Shown here piece by piece: positions 7,913 to 16,759 of a stretch of DNA of 64,000 bases. Location of the stretch: positions 1 to 64,000 of the forward strand of contig CAMTUJ010000006.1 in NCBI GenBank assembly GCA_947084925.1, in the 5' to 3' direction. Under the pieces are notes generated by a model. The model was not told the origin of the DNA. It made no database searches and saw nothing but the letters and a program-made list of their open reading frames with translations. Position 1 is the first letter of the stretch; each line of letters opens with the position of its first letter. The stretch comes from JAGPUQ01 sp947084925 (GTDB lineage Bacteria > Pseudomonadota > Gammaproteobacteria > Pseudomonadales > Porticoccaceae). Made by a program: the position numbers and the translations under genes.

Positions 7913-8944
7913 TTATTTGGCTGATCCCGCCACACAATCAGCCTGGGCCAACAGCCCGAAGATTCCGCCGGTGTGGATGAACACCACATCGGCCGTTGAC
8001 GAAAACGTCCCGCGCCGGATTTCTTCAAGTAGTCCGTGGAACGCCTTGCCGCTGTAGACCGGATCGAGCACCAACCCCTGGGTGCGGGCCAGCAGGCGGA
8101 TGGTCTCGAATACCTCCGGCGTCGCCTGCCCGTAGCCGGGGCCAATGTAGCGGTCGTTGACCTCGATCGCGAGATCATCGACCGCAACACCGGTTGCATA
8201 CAGTTCGGCCCATTCGCGCAGATCGGCGCGCACCTTGTTCTGGAAATAGGCAGCGTCATCGCACACCGCCATGCCGATCACCGGACAGCCCAGCTCGTAG
8301 AGGTGCGCGCCGGCGGTCAATCCCGCCTGGGTACCGCCGGAGCCGGTGGCGTGAACGATGGCGGCGGGCCGAATCCCGGCGGCGGCGAAATCCGCGTGCA
8401 ACTCGGCCGCGCAACCGATGTAACCCCACACGCCCGTACCATCGCTGGCCCCCACGGGAATACGCCAGGGGCGCGCGCCCTGCGCCCGGTAGTGGGCGTC
8501 CCACGCGTCGTACAACTCCGCCTGATGGGCGAGATAGTGGGCCTTGCCGTAGCGGGATACGCTGGCGCCAGCCAGCAGACCGAGCAGGAGATTGCCCTGG
8601 GGATGTGGGCTGGGGATCCCTTCCTCGCGCAGAATGAGATGCACCTGGAAACCCAGCCGGGCACCGAGCAGCGCGGTGGCGCGGCAATGGTTGGACTGGA
8701 GTCCACCGGCGGTGATCAGGGTATCGCAGCCGGCCGCGCGGGCGCGGGCCAGGGTGAATTCGAGCTTGCGTATCTTGTTGCCGGTGATGGCGCAATCGGT
8801 CAGATCGTCGCGCTTGATCCAGATACGAGGTCCGCCGATGCGCGCGCGCAGGCGGTCGAGCGGCTCCAGCGGCGTCGGCAGGCGCGCGAGTGGCAGGCGC
8901 GGCGGAAAGCCGATCGGGCTGTCAGCCACGCGCGACACCGCCAC
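7913..8944 (-). CDS. dcyD: D-cysteine desulfhydrase / ACC deaminase family PLP enzyme
   Basis: This is a 343-residue PLP fold-type II enzyme. The expected PLP lysine is in GNKIRKLEF (Lys57), and the ammonium/substrate segment GGLQSNHCRATA follows. Members either break D-cysteine into pyruvate, H2S and ammonia or deaminate ACC. The proximity to cysH and cysB favours D-cysteine desulfhydrase, but ACC deaminase cannot be excluded from these motifs. About 150 bp separate it from the nucleotidase gene; that gap is AT-rich near 7880-7912 and may hold a promoter. Confidence 0.8.
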   Translation of the reverse strand: MAVSRVADSPIGFPPRLPLARLPTPLEPLDRLRARIGGPRIWIKRDDLTDCAITGNKIRKLEFTLARARAAGCDTLITAGGLQSNHCRATALLGARLGFQVHLILREEGIPSPHPQGNLLLGLLAGASVSRYGKAHYLAHQAELYDAWDAHYRAQGARPWRIPVGASDGTGVWGYIGCAAELHADFAAAGIRPAAIVHATGSGGTQAGLTAGAHLYELGCPVIGMAVCDDAAYFQNKVRADLREWAELYATGVAVDDLAIEVNDRYIGPGYGQATPEVFETIRLLARTQGLVLDPVYSGKAFHGLLEEIRRGTFSSTADVVFIHTGGIFGLLAQADCVAGSAK

Positions 8945-8962
8945 GCGACCGGCGCCGGTTGC

Positions 8963-9292
8963 CTAGAGCGCTTTCAGGGTTCCCTTGGGCAGCACGGCAT
9001 GTATCGCCTCGCGCTGGAACTTGAGTTCCACCTTGTCGGAAACCTCAAGCACCAGAAAGTTGCCCTCGATCTTGGTGATGCGCCCCAGAATGCCGCTGGC
9101 GGTAACCACCTCGTCGCCCTTGGCGAGCTTGGCGACCAGATTGGCCTGTTCCTTGCGACGCTTCTGCTGCGGCCGAATGATCACGAAGTACATGAACACA
9201 AAAAGTCCGCCGAACAGCGCCAGGGTGAACAGCGGATTCGGTTCGTTCGCGGGCGCGGCCTGAGCCCAGGCGGAAGGAATGAATAGCGACAT
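8963..9292 (-). CDS. yajC: preprotein translocase accessory subunit YajC
   Basis: This is a 109-residue membrane protein. A single transmembrane helix (LFTLALFGGLFVFMYFVIIR) is followed by the family motif RPQQKRRKEQ and a C-terminal domain with GDEVVTASGILGRI. YajC associates with SecDF at the Sec translocon. The start has GAGGT eight bases upstream. In most gammaproteobacteria yajC sits between tgt and secD; here it is alone, 21 kb from secDF, next to dcyD and bcp. Confidence 0.93.
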   Translation of the reverse strand: MSLFIPSAWAQAAPANEPNPLFTLALFGGLFVFMYFVIIRPQQKRRKEQANLVAKLAKGDEVVTASGILGRITKIEGNFLVLEVSDKVELKFQREAIHAVLPKGTLKAL

Positions 9293-9380
9293 CGGTGTAC
9301 CTCATGGTGGTGAAGCAGCTGCCGGCAAGGGCGGGGCTGCCGCGGAAAATAACTTCCGGCAAGCGGACTTGAACCGCTGT

Positions 9381-9863
9381 TCAGCCGGGATTCTGGCGCA
9401 ACCAGGCCAACACGTCATCCTGATGGCTGGCGGTCTTGACCTTGTCCAGCACATGGCGCAGGCGCCCGTCGCGACCGATGATGAAGGTGGTGCGGCGAAT
9501 CCCCATGAACTCGCGTCCCATGAACTTCTTCAGGCCCCACACCCCGTAACGTTCAGCGATGGCGTGATCCGCGTCGGACAACAGATCGAAATCCAGCGCG
9601 TCCCGCTCGGCAAACTTCGCGAGTCTGGCGACCGGATCCGGACTGACGCCCAGCACAACAACCCCGAGCTCGGCAAACGCGGCGCGCCGGTCGCGGATGC
9701 CGCACGCCTGAACCGTACAGCCCGGCGTCATCGCCTTGGGATAAAAATACAGCACCACCGCATGGCGGTCGCGGAAGTCCTTGAGCGCGACCGGCTCGCC
9801 CCGCTGGTTGGGCAGGGTGAACGCCGGCGCCAGATTACCCAGCTTGGGAAAACTCATGGTCAC
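9381..9863 (-). CDS. bcp: thiol peroxidase, Bcp/PrxQ family
   Basis: This 160-residue peroxiredoxin has the peroxidatic cysteine in TPGCTVQAC (Cys49) and the resolving cysteine five residues later (Cys54), the PrxQ arrangement. It reduces H2O2 and organic peroxides with thioredoxin. The long frame begins with GTG at 9863, with GGAG four bases upstream. An ATG at 9857 matches the family start equally well. Confidence 0.92.
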   Translation of the reverse strand: MTMSFPKLGNLAPAFTLPNQRGEPVALKDFRDRHAVVLYFYPKAMTPGCTVQACGIRDRRAAFAELGVVVLGVSPDPVARLAKFAERDALDFDLLSDADHAIAERYGVWGLKKFMGREFMGIRRTTFIIGRDGRLRHVLDKVKTASHQDDVLAWLRQNPG

Positions 9864-9890
9864 AGGACTCCGGGTGGTTGGCGGCAGTGA

Positions 9891-10871
9891 TCAGGGCAGC
9901 AGATGCTTGACCGCGTCGCGCTCCTCGCTCAACTCGGTTTCGGTCAAAGTCATTTTTCCCCGCGAGAACGCGTTGATATCGAGATCTTGCACGATCTTCC
10001 AGTCGCCGCCCTGGCAGATGCAGGGGAAGGAATAGATCAGCCCCTTGGCGATGCCGTAGCTGCCATCGCTGTGGACGCCCATGCTGACCCAGTCGCCCGC
10101 CGGTGTGCCGAGCGCCCAGGAGCGCATATGGCTGATCGCCGCGTTGGCGGCCGAAGCGGCACTCGAGGCGCCGCGCGTCTTGATGACGGCGGCGCCACGC
10201 TGTTGCACCACCGGGATGAGTTCGTTTTCGTACCACGCCTGATCGACGAGCGACAGGGCCGGCTTGCCCTTGATCTGGGCATGGTGGAGATCGGGGTACT
10301 GAGTCGCGGAGTGGTTGCCCCAGATGATCATGCGGCTGACGTCGTTGACGGTGGTGCCGGTCTTGAGCGCCACCTGGGTCAGCGCCCGGTTGTGATCCAG
10401 ACGGGTCATGGCGGTGAACTGGCGCGGGTCGATCGCCGGCGCATTGCGCTGGGCGATCAGGGCGTTGGTGTTGGCCGGGTTGCCCACCACCAGCACCTTG
10501 ATGCCGCGCCTGGCGTGATCGTTGATCGCCTTGCCCTGCACGGAAAAGATATTGGCGTTGGCTTCGAGCAGATCCTTGCGCTCCATGCCCGGGCCGCGCG
10601 GCCGCGCGCCCACCAGCAGGGCGTAGTCCGCGTCACGGAAGGCAACGGCGGCATCATCGGTCTGCACCACGCCGGCGAGCAGCGGAAACGCACAGTCCTC
10701 CAGTTCCATCACGGCGCCCTGCAGCGCCGTCAGTGCCGGGGTGATTTCCAGCAACTGGAGGATCACCGGCTGGTCGGCCCCGAGCATTTCCCCGGCCGCA
10801 ATGCGAAACAGAAGGGAGTAACTGATCTGGCCAGCGGCCCCGGTGACGGCAACGCGAACGGGTGATTTCAC
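9891..10871 (-). CDS. mdh: malate dehydrogenase
   Basis: This 326-residue enzyme belongs to the cytosolic-type malate dehydrogenase group. The NAD site is GAAGQISYSLLFRIA near the N-terminus. The substrate-loop segment GARPRGPGMERKDLL and the catalytic histidine in IIWGNHSATQYPD are intact. It interconverts malate and oxaloacetate in the TCA cycle. The start is GTG with GGAG about eight bases upstream. It is transcribed towards bcp with 27 bp between the genes. Confidence 0.95.
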   Translation of the reverse strand: MKSPVRVAVTGAAGQISYSLLFRIAAGEMLGADQPVILQLLEITPALTALQGAVMELEDCAFPLLAGVVQTDDAAVAFRDADYALLVGARPRGPGMERKDLLEANANIFSVQGKAINDHARRGIKVLVVGNPANTNALIAQRNAPAIDPRQFTAMTRLDHNRALTQVALKTGTTVNDVSRMIIWGNHSATQYPDLHHAQIKGKPALSLVDQAWYENELIPVVQQRGAAVIKTRGASSAASAANAAISHMRSWALGTPAGDWVSMGVHSDGSYGIAKGLIYSFPCICQGGDWKIVQDLDINAFSRGKMTLTETELSEERDAVKHLLP

Positions 10872-10946
10872 TGAATGTCTCCGTGTTGAGAGGGATCCGG
10901 ATCGAGGTCCGAAGGGCGGCCAATTATACGGATCGCGGCTGCGATT

Positions 10947-11585
10947 TCACGCCTCGGCGCCGGGCGCGACGGCATAGCGGGTGCGCAGCGCCGCATAGAG
11001 ATCGCGCGCGAAGGAATTGCTCTCGGGATCCAGCGCGTCGCTCAATTCGACCAGCCACGCGTTGTCCTCGCGGCCGTGCCAGTGTTTGCGGTAACTGCCG
11101 TCCTGATAGCCGTGATCCTGGCGGAACCGGTTAAGGACGTTCTTGCCCACATAGCGGCGATACAGCTCGTCGAAGCCGAGGTCAATCACCTGCATCAATA
11201 CCGCGAAACCCGGGAGGTCAAAATCCCGGGCGACCAGGGTACGGGTGGCAAACTGTTCAACCGCGCCGCGAAACACTTCCGGATCACCGCGCGGCGCCGG
11301 CTCGGCGAGCGCCGCGGCGAACTCGGCGGCAATGCCATCCGCGGCGAGATCCCGTTCCAGCAGCGTGCTGAGTCCGAAATGCCAGATATCGACCAGCTCC
11401 AGGCGCACCTGGTCGAGATCGGGCTGCTGTCCTTTCCACCACTTCCAGCCGTAGTGATCCAGGAGCTCCGCGCACTCGACCCAGATGGCCCGATACCAGG
11501 GATTGCCCTGCCCGCGCCACTCCGGGTGAACCTGCGTATTGACCGCATCCTGCAGCGCCAGCATGGTTGCGATGCGATCTCTCAT
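10947..11585 (-). CDS. dimeric dUTP diphosphatase-like protein
   Basis: This 212-residue all-alpha protein resembles the dimeric dUTPase family related to MazG. It contains EWRGQGNPWYRAIWVECAE, then HYGWKWWKGQQPDLDQVRLE and ELVDIWHF, where the Glu and Asp residues would bind magnesium. Such enzymes hydrolyse dUTP to dUMP. Its start overlaps the tatD stop (ATGA), so translation is coupled and it closes the long biosynthetic operon. Confidence 0.8.
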   Translation of the reverse strand: MRDRIATMLALQDAVNTQVHPEWRGQGNPWYRAIWVECAELLDHYGWKWWKGQQPDLDQVRLELVDIWHFGLSTLLERDLAADGIAAEFAAALAEPAPRGDPEVFRGAVEQFATRTLVARDFDLPGFAVLMQVIDLGFDELYRRYVGKNVLNRFRQDHGYQDGSYRKHWHGREDNAWLVELSDALDPESNSFARDLYAALRTRYAVAPGAEA

Positions 11586-12385
11586 GTCATTCCCTCGCCG
11601 AACGTCGGCACCTCGATCCGAAACAGGCGCGCAAAATTCTCCGCCACCCGGGCGTTGAAGTGGTCGAGATCCATGCCACGCAGTTCCGCGATGCAGCGCG
11701 CCACTGCCGCCACATAGTGCGGCCGGTTGGTTTTGCCGCGGTACGGGACGGGCGCCAGCCAGGGCGCGTCCGTTTCCACCAGCAGGCGCTCCATCGGCAC
11801 CCGCGTGGCGATCTCGCGCAGATCGCCGGCGTTGCGAAACGTGACGATACCGGAAAACGAAATATAAAAGCCCAGATCCAGTCCGGCGCTCGCGGTAGCC
11901 CAGTCTTCCGTGAAACAGTGCAGAACTCCGCCCACGGCGGGATCGGTGTGGGCGCGCAACAGCGCCAGGGTTTCCGCCCGCGCATCCCGGGTATGCACGA
12001 CGAGGGGCTTGCGCAGCCGGCTGGCGACCCGCGCGTGGATCCGAAAACTCTCGCGCTGCCAGTCCAGGTTGTCGGCGTCGTAATGGCCATCGATGCCGGT
12101 TTCGCCGATCGCCACCACGACGTTGCTGGCGCCGAGCGCCAGCAACTCGGCTTCATCGGGCAGCGGCAGGGATTCGGTTTGCAGCGGATGGACGCCGACC
12201 GTCGCGAAAACGTCGGCATGGCGCGTCGCCAGTCGGATCATTTCGCGCGATGACCCCAGATCGATGCCCACGGCAAGCATGGCCCCTACCCCGGCGCCGC
12301 GCGCCACGTCGAGCAGCGCGTCCAGGGAACCGTCGAACGCGCTCAGATCGAGGCGATCGAGGTGGCAGTGGGAATCAATCAACAT
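11582..12385 (-). CDS. TatD-family metal-dependent hydrolase
   Basis: This 267-residue protein begins MLIDSHCHLDRLDL, the N-terminal metal-binding HxH of TatD-type nucleases, and has the family segments AVGIDLGSS and IGETGIDGHYD. The YcfH branch is found next to holB and pilZ in many gammaproteobacteria, as here. The ATG at 12385 is chosen because family homology starts there; an upstream frame to 12415 has no conserved residues. It overlaps the dUTPase start by 4 bp. Confidence 0.9.
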   Translation of the reverse strand: MLIDSHCHLDRLDLSAFDGSLDALLDVARGAGVGAMLAVGIDLGSSREMIRLATRHADVFATVGVHPLQTESLPLPDEAELLALGASNVVVAIGETGIDGHYDADNLDWQRESFRIHARVASRLRKPLVVHTRDARAETLALLRAHTDPAVGGVLHCFTEDWATASAGLDLGFYISFSGIVTFRNAGDLREIATRVPMERLLVETDAPWLAPVPYRGKTNRPHYVAAVARCIAELRGMDLDHFNARVAENFARLFRIEVPTFGEGMT

Positions 12386-12428
12386 CGGGTGGCGCAAATC
12401 ACAGGATCGAAACAAGCAGGGAAGCGGA

Positions 12429-12779
12429 TCACAGCGTATAGGTAGGACGATCCGAGTTCTGCAGGCCGGCGAGCTCGGCCTCTATTCGGCGCACGATGTC
12501 AGCATGGTCCGCCGCCAGCCGGACACCGATGCCCTGGGGACGGATTCCGCTGCCGACGGGGGTGATCCAGATAATTTCACCAGTGAGGGGTGTTTTCTCG
12601 GGTTCGTCCAGCAAATCCAGCAAGACAAAGACCTGATCGCCCAGTCGATATTCCTTGCGGGTACGAACGAACAGCCCGCCGCCGTCGATGAACGGCATGT
12701 AGCAGGTATAAAGTTCATTCACGTCCTTGAGGGCGAGATTGAGAATTCCATTGCGGAGATTGCCGCCCGGCGTTGGCAT
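12429..12779 (-). CDS. pilZ: PilZ-domain protein (type IV pilus assembly)
   Basis: This is a 116-residue single-domain PilZ protein, with VNELYTCYMPFIDGGGLFV and EIIWITPVGSGIRPQGIGVR. The standard c-di-GMP RxxxR and D/NxSxxG motifs are not obvious. That is normal for the true PilZ subfamily encoded between holB and tatD, which acts in pilus biogenesis through protein contacts. The start at 12779 has GGAAGG seven bases upstream. Confidence 0.9.
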   Translation of the reverse strand: MPTPGGNLRNGILNLALKDVNELYTCYMPFIDGGGLFVRTRKEYRLGDQVFVLLDLLDEPEKTPLTGEIIWITPVGSGIRPQGIGVRLAADHADIVRRIEAELAGLQNSDRPTYTL

Positions 12780-12830
12780 CGCTGTTTCCTTCCCAAGGGA
12801 ACCATAGCCTAGCACAGGCGCCGAGGCGGT

Positions 12831-13787
12831 TCAGCCACCCGTCGCCACGGCACGGCGCCAATCCTGCCACACCTCCCCCCAGACCAGTTCGGCATTGAGG
12901 TTGGCATTGGCCGTCTGCTCGCGACGCACCATCGCGAGCCGATCGAAGAAATCGAACAGCAGTTGCGATGGCCGCTCTCCCCGTGCCAGTGCCGTGCGTG
13001 CGCGTGCCGCTACGAATTCGCTGAACCAGTCCAGCGCTTCGACGGTCGCGACGTGCAGGCTCGTGACAACCGCCGTGGCGGCAGCCGGCGCCGTGTCGCC
13101 CGCGGCGACGGCGACGGCCAGTTCCTGCAGACGCGCGAATTGGGTCACCCGATCATCGGCAACCAGTGCCAGCGCGCGCAAGGGCCTCCGCCCGGCGCGC
13201 ACCAGCAGGGATTCCACGTCCGTTTCACCGGAAAGCTGTGATTTCAGCCAGGGCCCTGCCTGCGCGACCGACGGGGTCGGCAGACGCAGCAACCGGCAGC
13301 GACTGCGCACGGTGGCCGCGAGCCGACCGGGCTGATGGCTCACCAATAGCAGCAAGGTGCGTTCCCCAGGCTCCTCCAGGGTCTTGAGCAGCGCGTTCGC
13401 CGCATTGGCATTCAGTGCTTCCGCCGGTTCGATCAGGATCAGTCGCCAGCCGCCCTGATGCGGTCGCCCGGCGCAAAATTCGCGCAACTCACGAATCGCA
13501 TCGATGCGGATCGCCTTGCCGGGCTCCTCCGGCTGAAGCAGGACCAGGTCGGGATGGCTGCCTGCCGCAATCAACCGACAGTTCCGGCAGCGCCCACAGG
13601 CACTCCCGTGGGGCTCGGCGCACAGCACGAGACTGGCAAACGCTCGGGCGAAATGGAATTTGCCAATATCCGGCGCGCCGGCCAACAACAGCGCATGCGG
13701 CAGGGTGCCGGCACGCAGCAAGGCATCGAGCTCTTGCCATGGCGCCCTGTGCCAGGGATAGGGAACCGAGAGCTCGCCCTGGTTCAT
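12831..13787 (-). CDS. holB: DNA polymerase III subunit delta'
   Basis: This is a 318-residue clamp-loader subunit. It has the zinc-binding cluster CAEPHGSACGRCRNC, the motif IEPAEALNANAANALLKTLEEP, and the sensor segment LVSHQPGRLAATVRSRC. No functional Walker A is present, as expected for delta'. The gene starts within the tmk stop region (ATGA overlap), so expression is tightly coupled. Confidence 0.93.
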   Translation of the reverse strand: MNQGELSVPYPWHRAPWQELDALLRAGTLPHALLLAGAPDIGKFHFARAFASLVLCAEPHGSACGRCRNCRLIAAGSHPDLVLLQPEEPGKAIRIDAIRELREFCAGRPHQGGWRLILIEPAEALNANAANALLKTLEEPGERTLLLLVSHQPGRLAATVRSRCRLLRLPTPSVAQAGPWLKSQLSGETDVESLLVRAGRRPLRALALVADDRVTQFARLQELAVAVAAGDTAPAAATAVVTSLHVATVEALDWFSEFVAARARTALARGERPSQLLFDFFDRLAMVRREQTANANLNAELVWGEVWQDWRRAVATGG

Positions 13788-14410
13788 TGCCCGCCGACCA
13801 GATCGCGCAATGGTGCCAGCACCGCTTCACCCACTTGCTCGGGGGTCTGGCCGGCATCGATCAGCCGGCAGCGAACGGGATCGGCCAGCGCGCGACGCTG
13901 ATAGGCGGTTCGCACGCGGACAAAAAACGCGCGCTGCTCCCGCTCGAAACGATCCAGCGGTCCACGCTGCTGGATCCTTGCGAGCCCGCGCTCCGGATCG
14001 AGATCGAGGATCAGCGTGAGATCGGGCCGCAGTTCGCCCTGCACCAGTTGCTCCAGCGCCGCCACCGGGGCTTCCCCCAGCTCCCGCCCCGCGCCCTGAT
14101 ACGCATACGAGGCATCGGTGAAACGGTCGCAGATGACCCAGGTGCCAGCCTCGAGCGCGGGCACCACGACCTGCGCCAGATGCTGTGCCCGGGCCGCGAA
14201 CATGAGGAGCAGCTCGGCGAGAGGAACGATGGGCTCGGCGGTTACCGCCAGCAGCAGCTCTCGAACCAGTTCGCCCAGGCGCGTGCCGCCAGGTTCTCTC
14301 GTCGTCAGATGGGAAACACCCGCCGCGCGCAGAAAGTCCGCCATCAACGCGATATTGGTGCTTTTGCCGGCGCCTTCGCCGCCCTCGATCGTAATGAAAC
14401 GTCCTCTCAT
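13784..14410 (-). CDS. tmk: thymidylate kinase
   Basis: This 208-residue kinase phosphorylates dTMP to dTDP. The P-loop GGEGAGKSTN lies at residues 10-19. The DR(F/Y) motif is present as DRFTDASYAYQGAGR, and the LID region is rich in arginines. Both ends overlap neighbours by 4 bp (mltG upstream, holB downstream), giving a coupled mltG-tmk-holB unit. Confidence 0.95.
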   Translation of the reverse strand: MRGRFITIEGGEGAGKSTNIALMADFLRAAGVSHLTTREPGGTRLGELVRELLLAVTAEPIVPLAELLLMFAARAQHLAQVVVPALEAGTWVICDRFTDASYAYQGAGRELGEAPVAALEQLVQGELRPDLTLILDLDPERGLARIQQRGPLDRFEREQRAFFVRVRTAYQRRALADPVRCRLIDAGQTPEQVGEAVLAPLRDLVGGQ

Positions 14411-15447
14411 GGCGATCCTGCCCGCTGTGGCTCCGGCGTCGAGCGGTAGCCCTCGACGCGATGCAACTGGTAGCGCCGCACCGCCCGTTGGTGCGCTTCC
14501 AGATTGGCGGAGAATTCGTGGCTGCCGTCGCCCCGGGCAACGAAATAGAGCGCATCGCCGGCAGCGGGATGCAGCGCCGCGCGCAGGGCGTCATCGCCGG
14601 GATTGGCGATGGGGGTAAGGGGAAGTCCGTCGATCATGTACGTATTGTAGTCATTCGACTCGGCCAGATGCGCACGCGAGAGTTTGCCGGCGTAGCGTTC
14701 GCCGAGTCCGTAGATCACGGTGGAATCGGTCTGCAAGCGCATCCCCGCCCGCAGGCGACGCACCAGCACGCCGGCGATCCGCGCGCGCTCCGCGGCGAGG
14801 CCCGTCTCCCGTTCCACCAGCGATGCCGCGATCAGTGCCTCATACGGATTGGCGTAGGGCAGCCCCCCCGCGCGATCGGGCCACAGACGCTCCAGCAGCT
14901 CGCGCTGTCGCCGGTGGGCCCGCTCGAAAATGTCGCGATCGCTGTCGCCGGCAACAAAAAAATAGGTATTGGGCGAAAACCAGCCTTCCGGGTTGGTCGC
15001 ATCCATGCCCAGATCGGCGGCGAGATCCGCGGCGCCGAGTTCCCGGGTCAGGGGAACGAGCAGCCGTTCCTTCGCCAGCAGCGCGCGCCACTGGGTCAGC
15101 GTCCAGCCCTCGGGAAAGGTGATGCTGTAGCGGATGACGTCACCGCGCTCCAGCTTTTCGAGCAAGCCAAGCGCGGTATCGCCCGGCATCAGCCGGTAGT
15201 CGCCGGGATGGATTCTTTCACGGCCGCTGAAGCGCACATACAGCCGCAGCGGCAGCGCGAAACTCAGGATACCGTCCGCGCTCAGGCGCGCGCTCAGGTG
15301 CGACAGACTTTCGCCCCTCTCTATCACCAGCACTTCGGTGGTGGGCGCGATGGCAAGGGGGCGATGGAGCTGGTAGTCGGCCCATTTCCAGGTGCCGGCG
15401 GCCGTGGCCGCGGCCACCAGCAGGGCCAGAATCAGGCGGCGAAGCAC
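14407..15447 (-). CDS. mltG: endolytic murein transglycosylase MltG
   Basis: This is a 346-residue YceG-like protein. An N-terminal membrane anchor (LILALLVAAATAAGTW) is followed by a LysM-like region and the catalytic domain with ASLVERETG, whose Glu is the catalytic residue. It cleaves nascent glycan strands and limits their length. The start is GTG and overlaps the end of pabC by 16 bp. Confidence 0.93.
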   Translation of the reverse strand: MLRRLILALLVAAATAAGTWKWADYQLHRPLAIAPTTEVLVIERGESLSHLSARLSADGILSFALPLRLYVRFSGRERIHPGDYRLMPGDTALGLLEKLERGDVIRYSITFPEGWTLTQWRALLAKERLLVPLTRELGAADLAADLGMDATNPEGWFSPNTYFFVAGDSDRDIFERAHRRQRELLERLWPDRAGGLPYANPYEALIAASLVERETGLAAERARIAGVLVRRLRAGMRLQTDSTVIYGLGERYAGKLSRAHLAESNDYNTYMIDGLPLTPIANPGDDALRAALHPAAGDALYFVARGDGSHEFSANLEAHQRAVRRYQLHRVEGYRSTPEPQRAGSP

Positions 15448-16250
15448 GGCAAGCGACGCGCAAGTTCAGTTTTGATACGGCGGATTTCGTCGGCCGCCAG
15501 TGGATGATCGCTGCCGTCGATGGCGGTAACCGCCTGGATGCCGCGCACCGCATTGCACAGGAACAGTTCCCGGGCGGCGTGTACTTGCGACAATGCCACG
15601 CCGGCTTCGCGCACCGGCAGTCCCAGTGCGGGAAAAATCTCGGCGAGCAAATAATCGCGCATGACCCCGCGCACCCCGGCACCGCCGAGATCCGGCGTCA
15701 GCCAACCGTCCGCCGTCCGCAGAAAAAGGTTTCCCGCCAGCCCTTCAATGACCCGTGCCTCGGTGTCGAGCAGCAGTCCATCCCGATCCGGCGGCAGCTC
15801 ATCCGCGGCCAGTACCTGGTCCAGGCGGTTGAGGTGCTTGAGTCCGGCCAGGCGCGGATTCACCGGCAGGCGATAGTCACACACCCGCAGATGCATAAAG
15901 TCGCGCCGTTCCGGCAAGGGTCGATAAAAAAGATAACGGTTACAGGGTCCGCCGTCGTGGCGATACGCCATGCCGCCGGAGCCCGCGGTGATCATCAGCT
16001 TGATGACGCCATCGGCCGGCCATTGGCCGCAGGCGCGCCGCACGTCGTTCCATACCGTCTCGCGGTCAAGCGGAATACCGAGAGCGGCGGTGCCGCGACA
16101 CAGGCGCGACCAGTGCCAATCCCAGAGCGGCAAGATACCGCCACAGAGCCGCATGGTCTCGAACAGGCCGTGGCCGTAGTGAAGTCCCCGGTCCGCGGGA
16201 TTCACTGTGCCATTCGCGGCACCGTTGACGAACACTGGCAAGTCCGTCAT
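15432..16250 (-). CDS. pabC: aminodeoxychorismate lyase
   Basis: This 272-residue fold-type IV PLP enzyme makes p-aminobenzoate and pyruvate from aminodeoxychorismate for folate synthesis. The start region NPADRGLHYGHGLFETMR and the PLP lysine in LKHLNRLDQVLA are canonical. It lies just downstream of acpP, where fabF would normally intervene; the 103 bp between them contain no gene. Confidence 0.93.
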   Translation of the reverse strand: MTDLPVFVNGAANGTVNPADRGLHYGHGLFETMRLCGGILPLWDWHWSRLCRGTAALGIPLDRETVWNDVRRACGQWPADGVIKLMITAGSGGMAYRHDGGPCNRYLFYRPLPERRDFMHLRVCDYRLPVNPRLAGLKHLNRLDQVLAADELPPDRDGLLLDTEARVIEGLAGNLFLRTADGWLTPDLGGAGVRGVMRDYLLAEIFPALGLPVREAGVALSQVHAARELFLCNAVRGIQAVTAIDGSDHPLAADEIRRIKTELARRLPCFAA

Positions 16251-16353
16251 CCCGCACCAGGATCCAGGTCAGCTCTCCGGGGACAGTGCATCCGCGGGAA
16301 GCGGGCGAAACAACCGCCAGCCAGAGCCGGCGGTCGAGAGTAGCGTGGGGAAA

Positions 16354-16590
16354 TCAGCCCAGATTGTTCTGGATGTAGTCAATGGCATCCTGAACCGTGG
16401 CCAGTTTTTCGGCATCTTCGTCGGGAATTTCGGTATCGAACTCTTCTTCGAGGGCCATGATCAGCTCCACGGTATCCAGCGAGTCCGCGCCGAGATCGTC
16501 AATGAAGGATGAATCGGGCTTGACATCTTCTTCCTTTACGCCCAATTGCTCGGCAACCATTTTGATGACGCGTTCTCGTATGTTGCTCAT
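16354..16590 (-). CDS. acpP: acyl carrier protein
   Basis: This 78-residue acidic protein has the phosphopantetheine attachment serine in DLGADSLDTVEL (Ser37). It carries acyl chains during fatty-acid synthesis. The ATG at 16590 is chosen by homology; AGGAG lies about 11 bases upstream. The 170-bp gap between fabG and acpP is long for this cluster and may hold an extra promoter for the abundant ACP. Confidence 0.97.
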   Translation of the reverse strand: MSNIRERVIKMVAEQLGVKEEDVKPDSSFIDDLGADSLDTVELIMALEEEFDTEIPDEDAEKLATVQDAIDYIQNNLG

Positions 16591-16759
16591 GATTAACAAT
16601 CGCTCCTGTTGTACCAGTGTTGTGCCAGTGTCTTATTGAGCCGGCCCTCGGTCGGCGGCCCAAAGCCGGTGGGAGCAGGTAGCCCCGCTATGCCGGCGCG
16701 CATTTTACCCAAATTCCCTTTCCCCGTAACCGCCCGGGCGCAGGCCCCGGTTCGGCCCC

